This document shows positions 12,170-24,192 of a stretch of DNA of 64,000 nt, piece by piece. Below the pieces are notes generated by a model. It had not been told where the DNA came from. It saw nothing but the letters and a program-made list of their open reading frames with translations, and made no database searches. The stretch's first letter is position 1; every line of letters begins with the position of its first letter. The position numbers and the translations under genes are program-made. Source of the stretch: Eutreptiella sp. 'Long Island Sound 2002' (Eukaryota; Euglenozoa; Euglenophyceae; Eutreptiales; Eutreptiaceae); NCBI GenBank assembly GCA_964036045.1, contig OZ038381.1, positions 126,487,708 to 126,551,707 on the forward strand, written 5' to 3'.

Positions 12170-12605
12170 GACTGTCTCTGTTAGCTAAAGGGAGTTTTCC
12201 TCCAACAATGTGTTGGGCGCTTTGCCGGCATCCCGCTGGACTTTCTCCAATGGCTTCTCCAGTGTTGAGAAGAGTTGTCCTCCATTGTGGGCGGCAATCT
12301 ATGGGCCTGGCAGAGATCCACCTTCTCAGATTGGCAAGACGTAAGCACAAGCACATGCACAGGCACTCCCCCCCCCAATTCCATTACCGTAGTAGGTGTT
12401 CCCCATGCTTGGGCGCTTCCCATCTGGACTGTCTCTGTGAAACGAAGAGAGTTTTCCTGCAGCAACGTGCCAGGTGCTTTGCCAGCAAGCTGACGGACTT
12501 TCTCCACTGCTGAGAAGGGGTTTTCTTCCTGTGTGGCCGGCATTCTATGGGGCTGGCAGAGATCGCCTTCTGAGTTTGGTGAGACGCAAGCACAAGCACA
12601 AACAC
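12170..12605 (+). repeat. ~257-bp tandem duplication (two copies)
   Basis: The segment starting GACTGTCTCTG at 12170 is repeated from 12427. Both copies then show GAGTTTTCCT, GCTTTGCC, GACTTTCTCCA, GGCAGAGATC and end in a GCAAGCACAAGCACA-like stretch. Identity is moderate, so the duplication is not recent. No coding function is evident. Confidence 0.7.
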
Positions 12606-13075
12606 AAGCCCTCATTTCCCTCGTTTCCCTGCGGTTTCCCCATCATTTCCCCATGTCTCCCCCCTTGTTCCCCCTTTCCCCACAACTTTTAGCCACCAAA
12701 ATGTGGCAAGGACTCCATGCAGCCCTGTCCCTTAAATGTGTATTGTGTTGTCTGTTTTGCATGTTGTCCTTGCCTGAGGGGACATGAGAAAACTACTGCG
12801 CCACAGTGGCTGGTTTGAGGTTTGAGGGAGGTGAGGTTTGGAAAGGGTGCAGTTTGGAGGCTTTTTGGAGGAAATATGTCCCAAAAGTAGCATGCACAGC
12901 AATGATTCTCCCCCAGAGCTGGCAAGGTTCTGGCATTGCTTCTTTTCATTGTTTTTGCTGCATCGCTGTCTGCAATACTGTTTAATTGAGATGCTTGATG
13001 TTTTGTGCCCTCACTGTTTCTATGATTTGTTCTTTGAGTAGTTTGTGGCATGCTGTCTACACTCTCTTTTTAGCC

Positions 13076-13447
13076 ATGGCGACGGGACAGTTGTCCTCTA
13101 TGGGGGGTTGGTACACCCAAGGGTTTTCAGAAGACTACGTCAATGCCCGGGGAATTCCGCGAGTTGAGTTTGTGGATGATGTGGCCGCATTCCTCAAGAA
13201 GAAGGACTGTAATCCGGAGGGAGCTATCAAAGTGATGCAAGAGCAGTACAGCAAATACAAACTCATGGAGTACAAGCTCGGCCAAAACAAGGCCTCTTTG
13301 TTGCGCAAGTTACCTGAGATCAAGAAGACTCTGGAGATGGTCAAGCACTTGAAAGCGAAAGTGGAGGCTGATGAAGAGCTACGCACGCACTTTGGGCTGT
13401 CGGATACCGTCTTTGTGGAGGCAGTCGTCAAGGACAAGCCTCAAACG
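13076..13447 (+). CDS. PFDN3: Prefoldin subunit 3, 5' coding exon (partial gene)
   Basis: Prefoldin subunit 3 (VBP1-like) is an alpha-type subunit of the cytosolic hexamer that hands nascent actin and tubulin to the CCT chaperonin. The ATG at 13076 has a good context (AGCCATGGC) and starts MATGQLSSMGG. Residues 26-120 match the family N-terminal half: GIPRVEFVDDVAAFL, then the first coiled-coil helix with QYSKYKLMEYKLGQNK, LPEIKKTLEMVKHLK and a short linker FGLSDTVFVEAVVK. The exon ends in phase 0 at a GTAAATG donor at 13448, exactly before the expected VCLWLGANVM strand. I did not find that strand or the second helix in the next several kilobases, so either the intron is long or the gene copy is truncated. 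Identity confident, completeness not. This is the only clear host gene in the window. Confidence 0.85.
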
Positions 13448-15720
13448 GTAAATGCTTCTTTCCGCATGGGCCGCAAGCACACCCTGCCCCCCCCCATTTC
13501 CCAGCCCTCGCCAGCCGAGGGAGGCGTCACAAATCATGCAAACTGCCGTGGTCTTTGATGTCATTGACATACAACATCATATCATCAGCTGAGGTCCAGG
13601 GTTGGGGGTGACTGTCATTTTGTTAGCCTCAGAGTCACGCAATACACAACCGGACTGGCACTTTTAATTCTCTCTCTGTAGGCCATCTCAGGAAATATGA
13701 CCGATGGTTCAAATCTCTGTGTGATGGGGGTTGCGGAAGATTGACAGGTGGTTTTGTGTATCCGAAAATGTAAATTTAGCAATGGATGTGGCCTAGGGTT
13801 CGTTGATGGGCGTTGGGAATGGGGTTGTAGTGGTATGTGTGGGGGGTGCAGTGTGGAGTACTGGTCCTTTGGAGCTCTGGAAATGAATTATGGTTGAGAT
13901 GAGGTGCTTATGAGCATAGTTGAGGCCAAATTTGAGTCTACATGGTTGATTGAACCTCATGGGCGCCTAATTTATTCTTTCTATTTTTTTTTTTGTCCAA
14001 AGAGCTCCATGAACCAATTTGCCAATTATCTTTTCAAAAATTTTGGGGAACTAGTTTTCTTTTTTGCCATACCAAGTACCTACAACATGGTGTTCAAGAT
14101 TTTAAAGGCATAGGAAGTGGTCAGAAGATTGAACACATCATTTGGTCTGGGATCAAATAATCGTCTCTTTCTGGATCCTCAGGGTTTCTGTGATACAGAG
14201 TCCATCTGGGAGGTCCAGTGGCTGTGACTGTTCCCCAATGGTCAGATGGTCAACGGTGAACTTGTTTCTGCAGGATGGTGTGCCACCTGAAGGTGTTCCC
14301 AAGGATGTGTTGGCCCCACATGCCTAAATTTCCTGCTAGAAAAGGCAAACGACACCAGCTGAAGGCAAAACCCTCTGCAGCCAGCTCTTGTCCTTCTGAT
14401 CAGGCTCCCAATGCCATTCTTGCTGGTCACCATGACAAGGAAACTTACCACTTCACACTAACAGCACCAACTTGAGCCAATCTGCCGGATGATGTCTGTT
14501 TGTATTGCATAATGTGTCAGTCTGCAAATTATGTGGCATGCAAACATGGCCATCGCCACTGTGTGTTTGTGTCGTGCGTAGAATGACGTACACCACATGG
14601 GGCTCCTCGGTCTGGGCATGCGACACCCCCACGCCTCCCAGCCCTTTACCACACTTATTGACCAAAGGCCGCCGTGCTTGGCTAGGCTTGGGCCTGACAT
14701 AGCCATTGGAAAATGACATGTCATCTTTCAATTTATTTCTGCGGGACAAAGGATACCCTGTCAAGTGTTAGTGTCGTCCACAAGGAAACACCGCATTAAC
14801 CAATATGGTTGTACAAAACATACATTGTCCCTTTTCCCTTGCTTCCTTGGATTTTACATTGGTCCATGGGGGTGCTGAAACACAATTGTCAAAATGACTC
14901 CTTCCTGTGTTCATAGAACCAACTCAACATGTATTGACGTGTGGGAGTAGGAAATGGACAATCGACAAAAGCAATAGCATCAAGCAGCAGCCTTCAAAAT
15001 ACTTCAAGCAATGTGTGTTGAAATCCTTAGCTTTTTCAATCTTTTCCAAGCATTTTGGCCGGCAGTTATAGAAGACCATTGGGCTAGGTCATTGGGCGAT
15101 AAAGCAAGAAGAAGTTCTAACATATAGCTTTGAGCAACCAACCCGCTTACCTCCAACAATATATGTGAGCTCAAACGTGGCATCTTTAGGCATTTGAAAA
15201 GCCCTTGAAACAACCATGCAACACAATGTCTCTGGTGCTCCACTTCAAATTGACGTCTTGGCTGATGTGATGCTGGATACAGAGAGCTTCGAGATGGCTA
15301 GGCTTCATGTGGCCTAGGGTTTTTTGAAACATCATCGCTAAGAATGATGCCGCTGTTGTCAGTTGTCAGTTTTCTTTTGCGTAGCCATCTCTAATGCCAA
15401 GTCTTGGGCATCTGGGTGCGTGTTCTTTACGTTGATGGCTCATGGGTCTAAAATCACCTCGAAGAGAGGTTGTTAGATCAAGCGCACGCGCGAGCGGCGT
15501 ATACCCCCCTTTTTTTGGGGTCATTCGCGTAGCATACCCCAAGGCATGATATTGGATGTCCAACCCCTTGTAAAATCATTATTTTGCCCAATAAGACCAT
15601 CCCCCAATGGATTTTTTGATTCTGAGGCCTCTATCCCCTAAAACTGGATATCACTTTTTTTGGGGGGGTGGGGGGGGGGTGGGGGGGGGGTCAAAAGTTT
15701 TTGCTCAACAGGCTTCAAGC
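13448..15720. other. Downstream of the prefoldin exon: intron or intergenic
   Basis: Begins with a GTAAATG splice donor. Acceptor-like sites occur (for example TCTCTCTGTAG at about 13680 and TTTCTGCAG at about 14275) but the following frames do not resemble prefoldin. G-runs lie at about 15660-15690. No other gene is supported; minus-strand open frames at 14453-14764 and 15004-15243 lack motifs. Confidence 0.4.
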
Positions 15721-15729
15721 AGTGGGGAA

Positions 15730-15935
15730 GCTGAGTGCTATCGTATCACTGCCGGTTCAATGGTAATGCAGCCGACGCATGCGTTAGAGTCGGTGGTTCG
15801 ATTCCTGGCCTGCTGACTTCTGCAGCGGCGGCGCCGCCGCTGCAAATATTTGCCGCGCCAGGGTTCGAACCGCCGACCTAAGAGCTTGCGGCCGGATGCA
15901 TTACCACTCGGCCACCACCGATGCTTGCACTCAGC
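15730..15935. repeat. 206-bp imperfect palindrome of two tRNA-like arms
   Basis: Two 103-nt arms are exact in length and meet at 15832/15833 within a 24-nt perfect palindrome (15821-15844). Both arms begin GCTGAGTGC when read towards the centre and share GGTAATGCA and a GGTTCGA box. The left arm has a polymerase III B-box match GGTTCGATTCC at 15795-15805. The right arm, on the minus strand, has an A-box match TGGCCGAGTGG and a B-box GGTTCGAACCC (15861-15871). The T-stems and acceptor stems do not pair, so neither arm is a working tRNA. Best read as an inverted pair of tRNA-derived SINE-like units. Confidence 0.7.
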
Positions 15936-16310
15936 ACAGTCCCGACTGCTACATAAAGTGTCTGCTACTAACAAAAAACCCAAAGTGTGTGTTTCTGTCT
16001 GACGGACTGCTGGCCTGCCTAACTGACGGATTGGCTGACTGTCAACCTCTCTTCGAGGTGCACTGCCGAAGGCAATAGAATTTGCCATGTTCCTCTAAAC
16101 CATCTCAAACACCAAGGACAGCACAAATCGGTTCACATTGAAGACGCCCACATGTGAACCAAGAGCAGAGTGCTATAGGGGGGGCAAGGTTCCGTCATCA
16201 ACGGTGGCACAAAAACTGTATTGAGCACAATTTGCCGGAGAAGCGGCTACATATCATGTTGATGTAGTTCCTGTGAGACATTTTGTACGCCATAATACAA
16301 GCACACAAAC
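15936..16310. other. No gene seen
   Basis: No supported open frame or repeat beyond the edge of the adjacent palindrome. Confidence 0.4.
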
Positions 16311-16314
16311 TCGA

Positions 16315-16892
16315 TTACCAGCAACACGTGAACATGCATTGATATTCTTGTGGTAGGCCACCATCGACCAATTTTTTTTGCCGGAGCTTTTGGCTCCACC
16401 CAATCGACAGAAGGACTGTCAGTTGACAACATGCTTTTTTTTTGGTCTCACATCGCCAGTATGTAGGCACTGGATGGCATCTAGTTTGCGGTGCTTTCCT
16501 TGCAAAATCCACAACGCGTTCAATGTGGTGTGCCATTGAATAAGAGGTGTGTTTTGGCAAACCAAAGAGTTCTCCTAGGGATGTGGTCCCATTGCCCACT
16601 ATGAACCGTTGCCTGTGCTGGAATTGCAAGGTACCTCTCCCGATGTGCTTGACTTACAATGCTTGGCACACCCTCGCCACAATCTACTCATTTTATGTTT
16701 CGTGGTCTTCCAAGGGGCCATGCTGAGATCTTTATGTTCATTGCACACCCAATACACATCAAGGACAAAGGCAAAGAGGGTAAAACACGGATCAAAGAGC
16801 AAGGCGTGAAACGCCCAAGTACGTTGTAGTGCATATCGACGTAAAGACAAGTAACTTGACGAGCGATGCAAAAGTGACGAGGTGGGGCACAA
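16315..16892 (-). pseudogene. Minus-strand coding remnant, unknown
   Basis: Two overlapping minus-strand frames (16599-16892, then 16315-16629) have protein-like composition, including APWKTTKHKMSRLWRGC and, after a frame change, RFIVGNGTTSLGELFGLP with downstream MAHHIERVVDFARKAP. No known domain is recognised. The composition and the frame change near 16610 suggest a decayed element gene. It could be chance, and no start can be selected. Confidence 0.35.
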
Positions 16893-17101
16893 TAACCCCT
16901 AGAGGACGTGTAGGGTAGTGTGATGAGCCTAGCGGATCCCTTTTGCTTCACGGCAACATTATGGCCCAACCCTCGATCACAAATGTGCTGTAGAGGGCAG
17001 TGCATGAGGGCCAACAAGTCGACGCCTTGACGCTTCCCTCGGGAGAACACTGGCGACAAATGAGCGACCGGACCTGGTGCGGATTGATGATGTGCATGTG
17101 A

Positions 17102-18142
17102 TGCTGGACGCCGGCCCCAAGAACACTTTGGGTGGAGTTGGGCATGCACTGGAAGGATGGAGTGTGCGTGGGCGTCACCCTCTCCTCAGGCTCCCTGTCC
17201 ACCAATATACCCATGCGGTTCCTCGTGCCACACAAGATATTGTGGGTCTCCCTCACCACGAAAACCGTGTTAGATGTCCAGACAACGGTGGTCGGAATGA
17301 CACCGGGTGTGGAGAGGGCCCACATCCGGTTGACGAGATAGGTCCGGAGCGAGATTTTGTAATACGTTGACACGGACCATTACAGGTGGGCAAAAGTGAA
17401 GGGCCACATGGCTAATGCGCTGCAGCAGCACGGGGACCTATTCAAGAAGAAGCTACGCGAAGCCACGGAGTCCCTCGTTGTAGGAACGGGGCGTTACCCC
17501 CCCCACCAAGGGTATGACAGTGGTGGGGCAAAAGACCATGATGATGGGTGCCATCCACACGGTCGCGGCCAGAGTTCAAGGCAACGACATGTGTTCGTCG
17601 GAGAGACCAAAATTGCCTTGACCAAGGAGGACCCAGTGGAGAACGAGGCGGCAGGGGAAGAAGACTGCATGGAACCTGCGCAGGCTACTCCGAGCGCCAT
17701 AGGCGTCCCAGCCAGGACACGTTGGGCCCCGTGTAGCCGAGGTGGATGGTTGTGAGCAATGGCTCCACCAAAGCAACAACGGCAGGCCTAGCTCCGGTGC
17801 CTAGTGGTGGAAGAGAGCCTCGAATCCACCGCCGATGCTCGCGAACGAGCGCGCCATAGGATCTGGGCCTCCCCAAGAGCCCCGGCCGCCCTGTGAGTGG
17901 CAACCGATTTTGGGGATGACGGGATCGATATTGTCCTCAATTTGGAAGAGGTATTGTCAGCAGATGTCCTCTTGGCCAAAAGGGCGACACTGCAAGGTAC
18001 GGCCGCGCAAAAAGAGGGTGGTGGATGCGAGATGGAATTCCAACATACCAATGTAGGTTGCCATCCCCAGGAAGACGTCAGTTTCGGAAATCTACAAGTA
18101 CCCAAGGCTGATCTGGAGATAGCTATGAACCGCCGCCGGTGA
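17102..18142 (+). pseudogene. Long interrupted open frame, unknown protein
   Basis: A single frame of about 346 codons without frameshifts, interrupted by TAG at 17339, TAA at 17360, TGA at 17753, TAG at 17789 and TGA near 17894, and closed by TGA at 18140. Reading both early stops as Gln gives IRLTR-Q-VRSEIL-Q-YVDTDHY, followed by a helical KKKLREATESLVV segment and an acidic stretch (TKEDPVENEAAGEEDC). After the fourth stop the sequence is DFGDDGIDIVLNLEEVLSA. No family recognised. The complete absence of frameshifts over 1 kb alongside five stops that are each one C-to-T step from CAG, CAA or CGA makes this a useful test for the stop-codon question. Confidence 0.5.
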
Positions 18143-19430
18143 TAGCCCACGGGAAGCACAACATAGCGTGTGCGCGGCGAGTGGCGGACGCCATCCGGCG
18201 CGGAAGTAATAGTACGGAGACAGGAGATAGGGGGGGCACCTAACGCGGCGTGCGCACGCAGCACGGATATTTACGCATCTAGCTTGAGCAAGCAGCTACA
18301 GCTTTTGCCCCTGGGTGCCCCTTGTCTAAGGGTTTTGAGCCTAGTTCGCCATACTCTTGAGTTGAATTGCTGCACCAATTTGTTACATCAAACCGTCCAT
18401 GCTTTGAGCACCAAATCGTGCAAGACGAAACGCTCGTTTGCTCTTTAAAGATCCCGCCCTCGAAGCTCAGCCCCAGTGTGTGGTACCCAAGGGTTATCTC
18501 TGATTACGGGGCATTTTGGGAGCTGTGTCAAAGCCAGCCCCTTTCGGGTAGACCCGGAAGAAAAGTAGCGCGCAGTGGGCACGCAGCGCAGAATACCCCC
18601 CATGAACGAACAGCCGAAGAAGAAACGAGACCCAGGCGGTAGCCATGACGATGGCGAAGCGGCCGCCAAGAAGGGCACGCAAAAGAATTGTAATGGGATT
18701 CGTTGGCTCTTGCTGGTACGGCGAACAACATCGTTAGCAGTGTGTCTTCTTGTTGGGCCGCTGGGCAAGTCCCACAATTGCACTTGATGTGGGAAAGTGT
18801 GACATTTCGCCACCCTCCTAGGGGTGGGTTGAGGGGTTCAAACGGCAAAAAGTGCACCCCCATGGGGCGCCTTACGGAATCGGGAGCCATATTCACTCGG
18901 GCGTTGGGGGGGGGGGGGTCTCACCGGATTCCTTGCGAAAAGATATTAAAATGGTCCTCGGGTTTTGTTCTTGATTTTGATTTTTGAATTCATTTTTGAA
19001 ATAATGCAAATTACAGCGTCGCCAACGTTAATATTAACTTAGCAGAAATTAACTGCTTTCTGCAACAATTCACCTGCCCTTGAAAACCCTATAACCCGGA
19101 GCCGCCCATGAACACCTTGAGCGTGTTTGCCAGCCCAAGGCCACGGTCAGCCCCCCCCCCCCCCCACGTTCGGGCCGGCCTGGCCCGAAGACTAACCCCC
19201 AGTTAAACCAAAAGACTAACCCCCTACACTTGCGCGGAGACTAAACCCCCGACTGACCCCAAACAAGACAAGCAGCCCCAAACCTTAACCCATCCCCTGA
19301 CCCAAACCAGCAATTGTGCAACCACAAAGATGGGTCCCAAGAAGTGTCAGGACACTTCACACTTCGACAAGTAATGCCACCTGTGGAACAGTACAAGCAT
19401 TGGCTATGATGGCCAAAAAGGGTACCCGAA
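18143..19430. other. No supported gene
   Basis: Contains a G-run near 18907 and a C-run near 19148. A short motif AGACTAA(A)CCCCC recurs three times at about 19189-19260. Nothing coding is supported. Confidence 0.35.
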
Positions 19431-21520
19431 TGGATGAAAAAGGTGTTTGTTCTCTTGTCGTGTGTTTATCTGGGTATTCCACCTAGACAACACCCGCCTT
19501 CCTCCGTGGGACACCGCGCACGGTGCCAACCTCCACGCCCCGTGGGTACGGGCCGTGGACCTTGGTGCCGACAACGGGGTCGTCCGCACCATCCCCCCCC
19601 CCCCCCTTCGGGTGGGGACCAGGAAACAGGGGAGCAGACCTTTTGCTTCCCCTACCCCCCCCCCCAACAGAAATGGAGGCGGACCGAAAGCAGGCCTAGC
19701 ACCCCCCCCCCCCCCCCAGCATGCCCTCGCACCCTCACTGCAGGGCGTCACATGGTGATTGAGGTCCCTGAGGGAGCGGACGCCGAACGACAAGTATGTT
19801 GGGATGTGGGACCCGCACGGTTAACCTAGCAGGTGCTCCTCCTCTCCCACACAAGTGAGCAGGTAGACCCATCCACCACTCTACCCCCCCCCCCCACCGG
19901 CCTGTGGGCCCGACGGGAGGGGTACACGGAGTCGGCGCCCTCAAGACCTAAAAAGTGCAGGCTGTGAAGGGCTCACAGCTTGACCGCTGTGGGTATCCCT
20001 TGAGTGGCCTGCTCAGGGAGACTCCAAGTGTGCACGCGCCCCTCCAACTTCATCACATACGCCTATGCCAGCACAGCCCCGTGCACTCCAGTGCAGCCGT
20101 GGACGACCCTTGGAGGCCAGACAGCCACCTGCCGACCCCTGCCCCCCCCCCCTTCCTCAACCGAAAGGCCATTCGGGTGTGGTGCCCTCTAGGCCCCCTC
20201 GTCTACGCGGGCTGTAGCGCCGCAGCTAGTGCAGTCAGCACCGGTGGCACCCAAGGCAGGGACGAACTCTCTGCGCCCTGGTGCCCCTCCACCTGCCCAG
20301 GGTACGTCCTCGGCCGTGGGAGCCGGACCCAGCCCGCGCGGCAGCACCACGTGTGCCGAAGGCAGTCAAGGAACGCGGGCCTGACCCCAGTCGTGCCACG
20401 TACCACGGCCTTCCCGTGCCAACAGGCAGTCGTGGAGTGGTCGGGTAGCATGTCCTTGTGACGAGGAGGTAGCGAGCCCAGGCCCACATCTCCCCCGGCG
20501 GGCTCAGAGTCAGGCTCTCTAGCATCCCTGCCGGGGCGTGGAGCACCAGGCACACACTCCCCCGCGCCATGTGCGCCAACGCCGAACAAAAATGGAGCAA
20601 GCAGATGTGCCCCAGCCCCCCCCCCCCCCCGAGACACTAAGGGCACATAGACACAGGCACGGCGGCATCTCCCGCCCGCGAGCGCCACCGCGGGGTCAGG
20701 GGGCGGTCAGCGGTCCGGGAGGCCTTGTGACCGGACATCCGGGTACGGCCGCCCAGTCGGGTCCGGCAGAGAAGGCGGCGCGGACCGTGGGTAGGCGACC
20801 AGGCGAGATTTTGCCCCAACCCAGCCCAACTCCCCCTTCAGGGGCTTTGTCTTAGGGGCGGGGGTGGCCTTTGTAGCCGGGCTAGGCTTGGGGAGGGCTT
20901 TCTTTTTTGAGGGGGGGAGGGCTCCATCTGATTAGTCATTCGATTGAAAATGCATTGTAGGGATTTTCTTGCCCCCGGTTTTGATGGCTAGGGGTTTGGG
21001 GTGTGGTGCTTTGGCCTTAGTCCGGGGGGGGGGGGGGGTTGTTCTCTTCCTTCACTTCCTTCACCGCTTCCTCCCGTTCTCAATCACCACCTACCCTCCA
21101 TGCCCACACCCCCTCATCCTCCGCCCCTATGTGCCCTACGTGCTGCATCTTCGCCCACTCCCCAGCCCTATACCGCTCGGAGGCCACCCAGACCTCCGAG
21201 CAGACCCTCCCATGTTCCCAATGCCTCAAACCCCTTAGAATCTCCAAACCCTTGGCGGGGTCGGTCGCAAGCAGGCGGTGCAGGCTGCCCAATGGCAGCT
21301 CCCGCGCCTTGTCGCGGTCACGGCAGGCGATGCACAGCAGCGGCGCAACCCCAGCTTGGACCTCAACATCCACCACCCGTTACAATAACAAGGGGGTTTG
21401 GCCTGCACCACCTCCGCATCCTCCTCCTCAATTGTCTCGTCCCCGCCCCCCCTCCTCCACCTCTTCTTCCCCACGCTCCTTCACTTTGACCCCCCCTCCC
21501 TCCATTCACCTGGCCGTCCC
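19431..21520. other. C-rich region, no supported gene
   Basis: Many C-runs of 8-16 (for example about 19590, 19660, 19700, 19886, 20147, 20620) and a G-run near 21026. Open frames of 100-170 codons occur in several phases but are proline- and arginine-rich and unconserved in appearance; I do not call them. Confidence 0.35.
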
Positions 21521-21521
21521 C

Positions 21522-21522
<1 letters not shown>

Positions 21523-21562
<40 letters not shown>
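21523..21562 (+). repeat. (TC)n microsatellite
   Basis: About eighteen consecutive CT dinucleotides. Confidence 0.9.
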
Positions 21563-21662
21563 TCTCTCTATGTATTTTTCCCTTTCTTTCTCTTTTTTAT
21601 GTCCCGCCGCAGCTCATGGGAGTCTTCACTTGACTCCCCTCCCCCTTCACTCGGCGGCGACA

Positions 21663-21663
<1 letters not shown>

Positions 21664-21741
<78 letters not shown>

Positions 21742-22183
21742 GTGACACCGGCCTTGTCGATGCATGGTTCCCGTCCCATTGTAGACAATTGTCCCCTTAT
21801 TTTCTTATCAACATACACCGAAGATTGTTGTCATGGGTAGTTGTATGCCGTCCTTTGCATTAGTACCCTGTTTGGCAAACATTGGAACATGGATCAATGT
21901 CCACCTTGTTGGGGTATGGGTCGACTGCTAGCAGTAGAATACCCAACGATGGGTTGTGTCCTATGAGTAGTGTGTATTACGGGTATTTTTGTGGAACTCT
22001 CCCAACATGCGACACATTCTATATTCTGCTCTACCACTCCCGGGCCACCTCGGCACAAGGTCAAACTTGTTCTCCTCCTAACGGCAAAAGCCCTTGTGGT
22101 TTTCTCGCACCCAGCCCTCCGGTGCCATTGACTTAGACATGTGGCGTAGTCTCCTTAACATGGAGACCCCCTTTCAATCCGCG
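21664..22183 (+). repeat. Dispersed repeat, copy 1 (microsatellite plus ~440 bp)
   Basis: Starts with about 13 units of TGTATG, followed by about 440 bp that recur at 41669-42107 with roughly ten differences (about 98% identity by eye). It includes a hairpin around 21912-21944 (core ACTGCTAGCAGT). Homology stops abruptly at CTTTCAATCCGC. The ends are not TG...CA of a typical LTR, and no primer-binding site follows, so I do not call it an LTR. Confidence 0.8.
21912..21944. repeat. Palindrome of the TTCTACTGCTAGCAGTAGAA family
   Basis: Core ACTGCTAGCAGT is a perfect inverted repeat; outer GGGTAT and ATACCC arms extend the hairpin. One arm base differs from the second copy at 41837-41869. Confidence 0.75.
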
Positions 22184-24019
22184 GCTATTTTTTTTCGACT
22201 CTTGCAGGGTTTTGTGATGGATCCCCCCCGGCGACCATGCGCCGCGGGGGGTACAGTGAAACCCTGGCCGGGCGGCAGCCGGGGCTTGTCAGGGCCGCGC
22301 CCCCCGCGGCATATGGAGTGGCTGCCCGCGGCGGCGACTCCTGCGGGGGCTGTGGCAGCAGCGGGCAGCCGCCGCGTGCTGTTGCCCAGTCTGGCGACAC
22401 GGACGGTAAAGGCCAGGTGCGTGCCTCCAACATGCGTGCAAATTGCCGGCACAGTGTCCTGCATAGTGTCAGGAGGGGAAAAGGGCAGGGGAGGGAGGGG
22501 GAGGCAGGGCAGGCGAGGAGCACCAGAGGGCCAGGGGACTAGAGGAGCCCGCGGGGTACGACGTAGAAGGAAAAAGGCCACAGGCGGGTGCAGTGTAACG
22601 TGCGTGCAACTTGCCTGCAACGTGTCCAGGGCAGGGGAAGGGAAGCACGGCCAAGGGACGGGCGAGAGCAGGGGGAACCGAGGGACCCCAAGGGAACAAA
22701 CGACGAAGGGGAGAGAAGCGAGGGGAAGAGGATGCTCTGCACAGTGCGCGTACAGGGGGAGGGAGCAGGGGAGGACACGAAACCTACCCACGGGGGTGGG
22801 TGAGGGCACGCAGGGGCAAGGCGAGGGCAGCGGGTGCTCCGCACAGTGTTGTGTACCGTGCGCAGGGGAGAGAGGGCACACGGAGAGAGGCCAAGGGGCG
22901 CAAATCACACGAAGGGCAAGCGACCAGAAAAAGAGAGAGGGGGAGGGTACAGGGGCCAAAGAGGAGATTGCTGCGCAACGTGTCGTGCATCATGCGCACC
23001 ATGCCTCTGACCTGAGCCAGCGCGTGGTAGGAGAGACCTGCGGACGAGTGAAGGGTGGACAGGCTCTTGTCTGCCCTGGCCACGTGCAACGGGGACAAAA
23101 AGCAACGGAAGCAACGGTGTACAATGCGCAAGCAACAGCGTGTGGCCGGATGTATTTGAGAACAGGTAAGTGTCGTGCATCATGCTCAGAGGGCGGAGGG
23201 GCACAGAGAGAGGGGGTAGGGCAGAGCACGAGGAGAAAGGAAGGGACAGGACGGGCCAATGGAGGGGAGAGAAGTAGAGGGGACGAGACAGGGGCATAGA
23301 AGAGGCCACAAGGCCACCGACAGAGGGGCCAGGGAGCACAGAGGGTTGCCATGCACCGTGCGCGCAACGGCAAGAGGGGCCGGGGCACGAGGAAGGAAGG
23401 GTGCCCTGCACATTGTTGTGTAACATGCGCGTGAGAGGGAGAGCGACCAGAGAGGGGCCCAAGGGTAAGCACAGAGCAGACCAGGGGGGAGAGAGGGAGA
23501 GAGGGAGCGGGGGAGCAAGCGGTAGTGCAGCATGGCATGTGACTTGCGCGCAGTGTCTCTGTCCAGAACCGACGAACATTGGGGGAGCCCCAGGTGCGGG
23601 CTCATACAAATGCAGAGTCGGCGGCTGGGGAAAGGCGGCGGCGGGACGGCAAGCGCGGCCCCGATCGAGGCGATCCCGCAGCAAGGAGAAGGAATCTAGT
23701 ACAGTGTCGTGCAACGTGCCAGGGGCGGAACGGGACAGAGGGGATACAAAGAGGGGCAACGAGAAGAACAGGTAGACAACACGGAGAGCAGGGCAGCGAC
23801 AGCCGCAGAAGGGAAGGGACCAGCAAGGGCCCACGGGGGGCGAGGAAGCAGGCGCGAAGAAAGGGAGAGAGGAGAGAGGGGAAATGGGCCTGCCGCGCAT
23901 GGTGTCGTGCAACTTGCTCGTCATGAACGTGCATACGTGAAGGTGCGTACCAATGTATGGTCCTCTTGCAACAAATATGGCTGCCAGAACCGGTGGAGGC
24001 AGCTGGTGACAGACGTGGC

Positions 24020-24192
24020 CCAGCGGCGCCATCCGTTGGGCCGGTGGGAAGACCTGTGCCTGGGCGCGCAGAGGGGACGGGCGCCAGTGGCGCCATCCAT
24101 TGGACCCCCTGCGGAAGATATGGCCACAACCGTCGGGAACGGCGCGCAGAGGGGGCGGGCACCAACGGCGCCATCCGGTGGGCCCCCTGCGG
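24020..24192 (+). repeat. Short tandem repeat, about three units
   Basis: GGCGCCATCC followed by a GTTGG-like stretch occurs at about 24025, 24088 and 24168. The last two units share GCGCGCAGAGGG upstream and CCCCCTGCGG downstream. Confidence 0.6.

Noticed and set aside
15780-15935. A functional tRNA gene on either strand
   Set aside because: A- and B-box-like sequences are present, but the T-stem and acceptor stem cannot pair.
21039-21863. Plus-strand open frame with a long VCVCVC tract
   Set aside because: The tract is a translation of the TGTATG microsatellite, and the flanks are C-rich low-complexity DNA.
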